A DNA stretch of 6,664 nt, from positions 1 to 6,664 of the forward strand of contig JAFGXK010000235.1 in the NCBI GenBank assembly GCA_016936695.1, given 5' to 3'. The notes under the pieces are model-generated. The model made no database searches and was not told where the DNA came from. It was given only the letters and a program-made list of their open reading frames with translations. Origin of the DNA: Bacteroidales bacterium. Lineage in GTDB: Bacteria; Bacteroidota; Bacteroidia; Bacteroidales; VadinHA17. Made by a program: the position numbers and the translations under genes. Shown in pieces: positions 5,254-6,664 of this stretch; positions within the stretch are counted from its first letter, which is position 1; each line of letters opens with the position of its first letter.

Positions 5254-6213
5254 TTAGTCTTCAATGACATCACCTATAAGTCCCTTACCTGTCTTGGTAA
5301 ACAGGCCCTTTTCCCTGATCTCCCTGACTATATTGTCAAGAATACCATTGACAAATGTACTGCTTTTTGATGTACAATAATATTTGGCAATCTCAATATA
5401 CTCATTGAGTGTCACCTTTACCGGTATCTCAGGAAATTCCATTATCTCTGTTATTGCCAGCTGCATCACCAGAATATCCATCAGGGCAATGCGCTCAATC
5501 TCCCAGTTGGTGGTGTTCCTGTCGATGAGTTCGGAGTTTTGCTTAATATGAAGAATGGCCTTCCGGAACAGTGTCTTTACAAAATCCTCATCCTCCTTGT
5601 TTTTGTACAGTGGCATCATCCTGGCATTTTCCCCTTCTTCGGGCCTGAACTTTTTCAGGGTTTTCTCGATCATTACAGCAACGTATTCCATGTCATCGTT
5701 CCAGTAAATGCTCTGTTCCTCGAAGTTCGCCTCGAGGTCTTCCGATTCAGCAAACAGCCTTGTAACCAGACTGATCACAAATTTCCTGTCGGCCGCGTAA
5801 CCCTGAACCTCGGGTTTCATGTAATCCTCATACTTATCCCAGGCAAGCATCATGTTGTACATAAGCCTTGGGATATGCTGATTATTTGCCCACGACAGCT
5901 TCCGGGACGAAACGTAGCTTTTGAAAGCCTTATTCGACCTGAGCTGCTCAATTAACTTATTGTCAATAAATTTCTTATTTGGATCAAGGTCCTGGGGTGT
6001 TGGCATTTTCTTCTGCCTTGCCTGCTCAATCTTCTCCGCTGCAATGTCAGCCACTTCAATGACAAGCAGAAGAAGGTAATGATACAAATCGTAGGTCTTC
6101 CCAATACTGAAGAACAACTCCTTCTCAGCCAGCTCAATGTCGTCATCCTCCCTGCGGTTGAATGCATATAATGCCATCAGGGCTTTTATGCGCAATAATC
6201 TTCTGCTTATCAT
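5254..6213 (-). CDS. nusB: NusB transcription antitermination factor, long Bacteroidota form
   Basis: NusB binds boxA RNA with NusE (ribosomal protein S10) and supports antitermination on rRNA operons. The protein has 319 residues, about twice E. coli NusB (139). The recognisable NusB domain is C-terminal (about 205-302). Its clearest part is NWEIERIALMDILVMQLAI (236-254), then PVKVTLNEYIEIAKYY (264-279) and STFVNGILDNIV (285-296), in register with the E. coli helices. Residues 1-190 are a helical, charged extension. Its start (MISRRLLRIKALMALYAF) resembles the first NusB helix, which normally carries the RNA-contacting basic residues. The extended architecture is usual in Bacteroidota. It is the first gene of the leftward operon, with a good promoter candidate about 27 bases upstream. 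The ATG at 6213 is the natural start. The assignment is secure; the role of the extension is unknown. Confidence 0.95.
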   Translation of the reverse strand: MISRRLLRIKALMALYAFNRREDDDIELAEKELFFSIGKTYDLYHYLLLLVIEVADIAAEKIEQARQKKMPTPQDLDPNKKFIDNKLIEQLRSNKAFKSYVSSRKLSWANNQHIPRLMYNMMLAWDKYEDYMKPEVQGYAADRKFVISLVTRLFAESEDLEANFEEQSIYWNDDMEYVAVMIEKTLKKFRPEEGENARMMPLYKNKEDEDFVKTLFRKAILHIKQNSELIDRNTTNWEIERIALMDILVMQLAITEIMEFPEIPVKVTLNEYIEIAKYYCTSKSSTFVNGILDNIVREIREKGLFTKTGKGLIGDVIED

Positions 6214-6239
6214 CTATAAAGAACCTCAGAATTTGGCAG

Positions 6240-6268
6240 CAAAAATAACCTTTTTCCTTAAGCTTCAA
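6240..6268 (-). promoter_or_regulatory. Candidate promoter of the nusB operon
   Basis: On the minus strand TTG (6268-6266) is followed after an 18-base spacer by TATTTTTG (6247-6240) and then C. This matches the Bacteroidota primary sigma consensus TTG-N17..23-TAnnTTTG. Transcription would start near 6233, giving a leader of about 20 bases before the nusB ATG. It is the best promoter match I found in the window. Confidence 0.65.
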
Positions 6269-6309
6269 AACATCGGGCCAAAATTAAGGCACATTTGAAT
6301 GGACGGGTA

Positions 6310-6337
6310 TTGTTTTTAAAAAATATTGTTACATTTG
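6310..6337 (+). promoter_or_regulatory. Candidate promoter of the PUR/DUF3276 gene
   Basis: TTG (6310-6312), a 17-base spacer and TACATTTG (6330-6337) fit TTG-N17..23-TAnnTTTG at the short end of the spacing range. The start site would fall near 6344, giving a leader of about 22 bases to the ATG at 6366. The -7 element is bracketed by ATTGT (6325-6329) and ACAAT (6338-6342), a small inverted repeat. Confidence 0.55.
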
Positions 6338-6365
6338 ACAATCATTACCCTAAACTGACTTGGAA

Positions 6366-6664
6366 ATGGAAGAAGAAGCCGGAATTAAGGAGGTCATAAA
6401 CGGTAGCAAGGAACAAATCGTACAGGAAGAGATCTATACCAAAGTGGTAAGAGCTGGGAAAAGAACTTATTTTTTTGATGTTAAAGCCACACGAAAGGAA
6501 GATTACTACCTTACCATTACTGAAAGCAAGAAACGAATGGGCAAGGAAGGCAAGATCTACTATGAAAAACATAAAATATTCCTTTACAAGGAGGACTTTG
6601 ATAAATTTGGCGACGGATTTAAAGATGCCGTTGATTTCATCTGTAACGGAATTGATTTACCTAA
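6366..6664 (+). CDS. PUR-alpha-like DNA/RNA-binding protein, DUF3276 family (3' end missing)
   Basis: The frame opens at ATG 6366, directly after an in-frame TAA at 6351, and is still open at the window edge with 99 complete codons. After an acidic, variable N-terminus (1-22) comes the family signature VVRAGKRTYFFDVKATRKEDYY (27-48), then LTITESKK (49-56). The second half has HKIFLYKEDFDKF (69-81), followed by a helix starting GFKDAVDFI. This matches the single PUR-type repeat of DUF3276 proteins, common in Bacteroidota and related to Borrelia BpuR and eukaryotic Pur-alpha, which bind single-stranded nucleic acid. The family is usually somewhat over 100 residues, so only a short C-terminus is probably missing. 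It is transcribed away from nusB. The Asp/Glu-rich start and conserved aromatic residues (Y35, F36, F37, Y47, Y48) are clear. Its target in this organism is unknown. Confidence 0.92.
   Translation, partial: MEEEAGIKEVINGSKEQIVQEEIYTKVVRAGKRTYFFDVKATRKEDYYLTITESKKRMGKEGKIYYEKHKIFLYKEDFDKFGDGFKDAVDFICNGIDLP

Noticed and set aside
5539..5955. A 138-codon open frame on the plus strand inside nusB.
   Set aside because: It is entirely antisense to the well-supported nusB gene, with no start signal or family resemblance.
6335..6340. TTGACA, a perfect E. coli-type sigma70 -35 hexamer.
   Set aside because: No matching -10 lies 16-18 bases downstream, and the overlapping Bacteroidota -7 element explains the sequence better.
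6345..6572. A 75-codon minus-strand frame opposite the PUR/DUF3276 gene.
   Set aside because: It is antisense to a strongly conserved protein; the Phe/Leu-rich translation comes from the Lys/Glu-rich sense strand.
1..6664. Possible mobile element, defence system, CRISPR array or other novel multi-gene system.
   Set aside because: Every long frame that is not a shadow belongs to a recognised housekeeping or phylum-wide family; there are no terminal repeats, transposase, nuclease or repeat-spacer pattern.

Overview
This window looks like chromosomal housekeeping DNA from a member of the Bacteroidota, probably Bacteroidales-like. The evidence is a NusB with the long N-terminal extension seen in that phylum, a DUF5606 protein and a DUF3276 (PUR-type) protein that are both essentially Bacteroidota families, AT-rich leaders mostly without Shine-Dalgarno sites, and promoter candidates of the TTG-N17..23-TAnnTTTG type. 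No tRNA or rRNA gene, insertion sequence, CRISPR array, phage gene or toxin-antitoxin pair is visible. The assignment is by recognition of protein motifs, not by a database search.

Layout: at the left edge is the 3' part of mazG on the + strand (1-594). It converges, with a 13-base gap, on a block of eight genes all on the - strand. In transcription order (right to left) these are nusB (6213-5254), a DUF1573 lipoprotein (5250-4804), yajC (4766-4437), a YbbR/CdaR-like membrane protein (4415-3408), coaE (3411-2770), a membrane-anchored TerB plus J-domain protein (2786-2058), a DUF5606 protein (1981-1490) and an agmatinase/arginase-family hydrolase (1462-608). The first six genes are separated by 37 bases or less, or overlap, and probably form one operon. 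A 76-base gap before the DUF5606 gene holds an inverted repeat and a possible internal -7 element, so the last two genes may also be expressed separately. To the right, a 152-base intergenic region carries divergent promoter candidates. It drives nusB leftward and a PUR/DUF3276 gene rightward, which runs off the window end.

How the genes relate: nusB (rRNA antitermination) and the PUR-like nucleic-acid-binding protein are gene-expression functions. YajC, the YbbR-like protein, the DUF1573 lipoprotein and the TerB-J protein are envelope or membrane-associated. CoaE completes coenzyme A synthesis, MazG cleans nucleotide pools, and the SpeB-like enzyme probably feeds polyamine metabolism. I see no undescribed multi-gene system. 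The points most worth a second look are the divergent promoter region, two inverted repeats, the roles of DUF5606 and the TerB-J protein, and the unusual start region of the YbbR-like gene.
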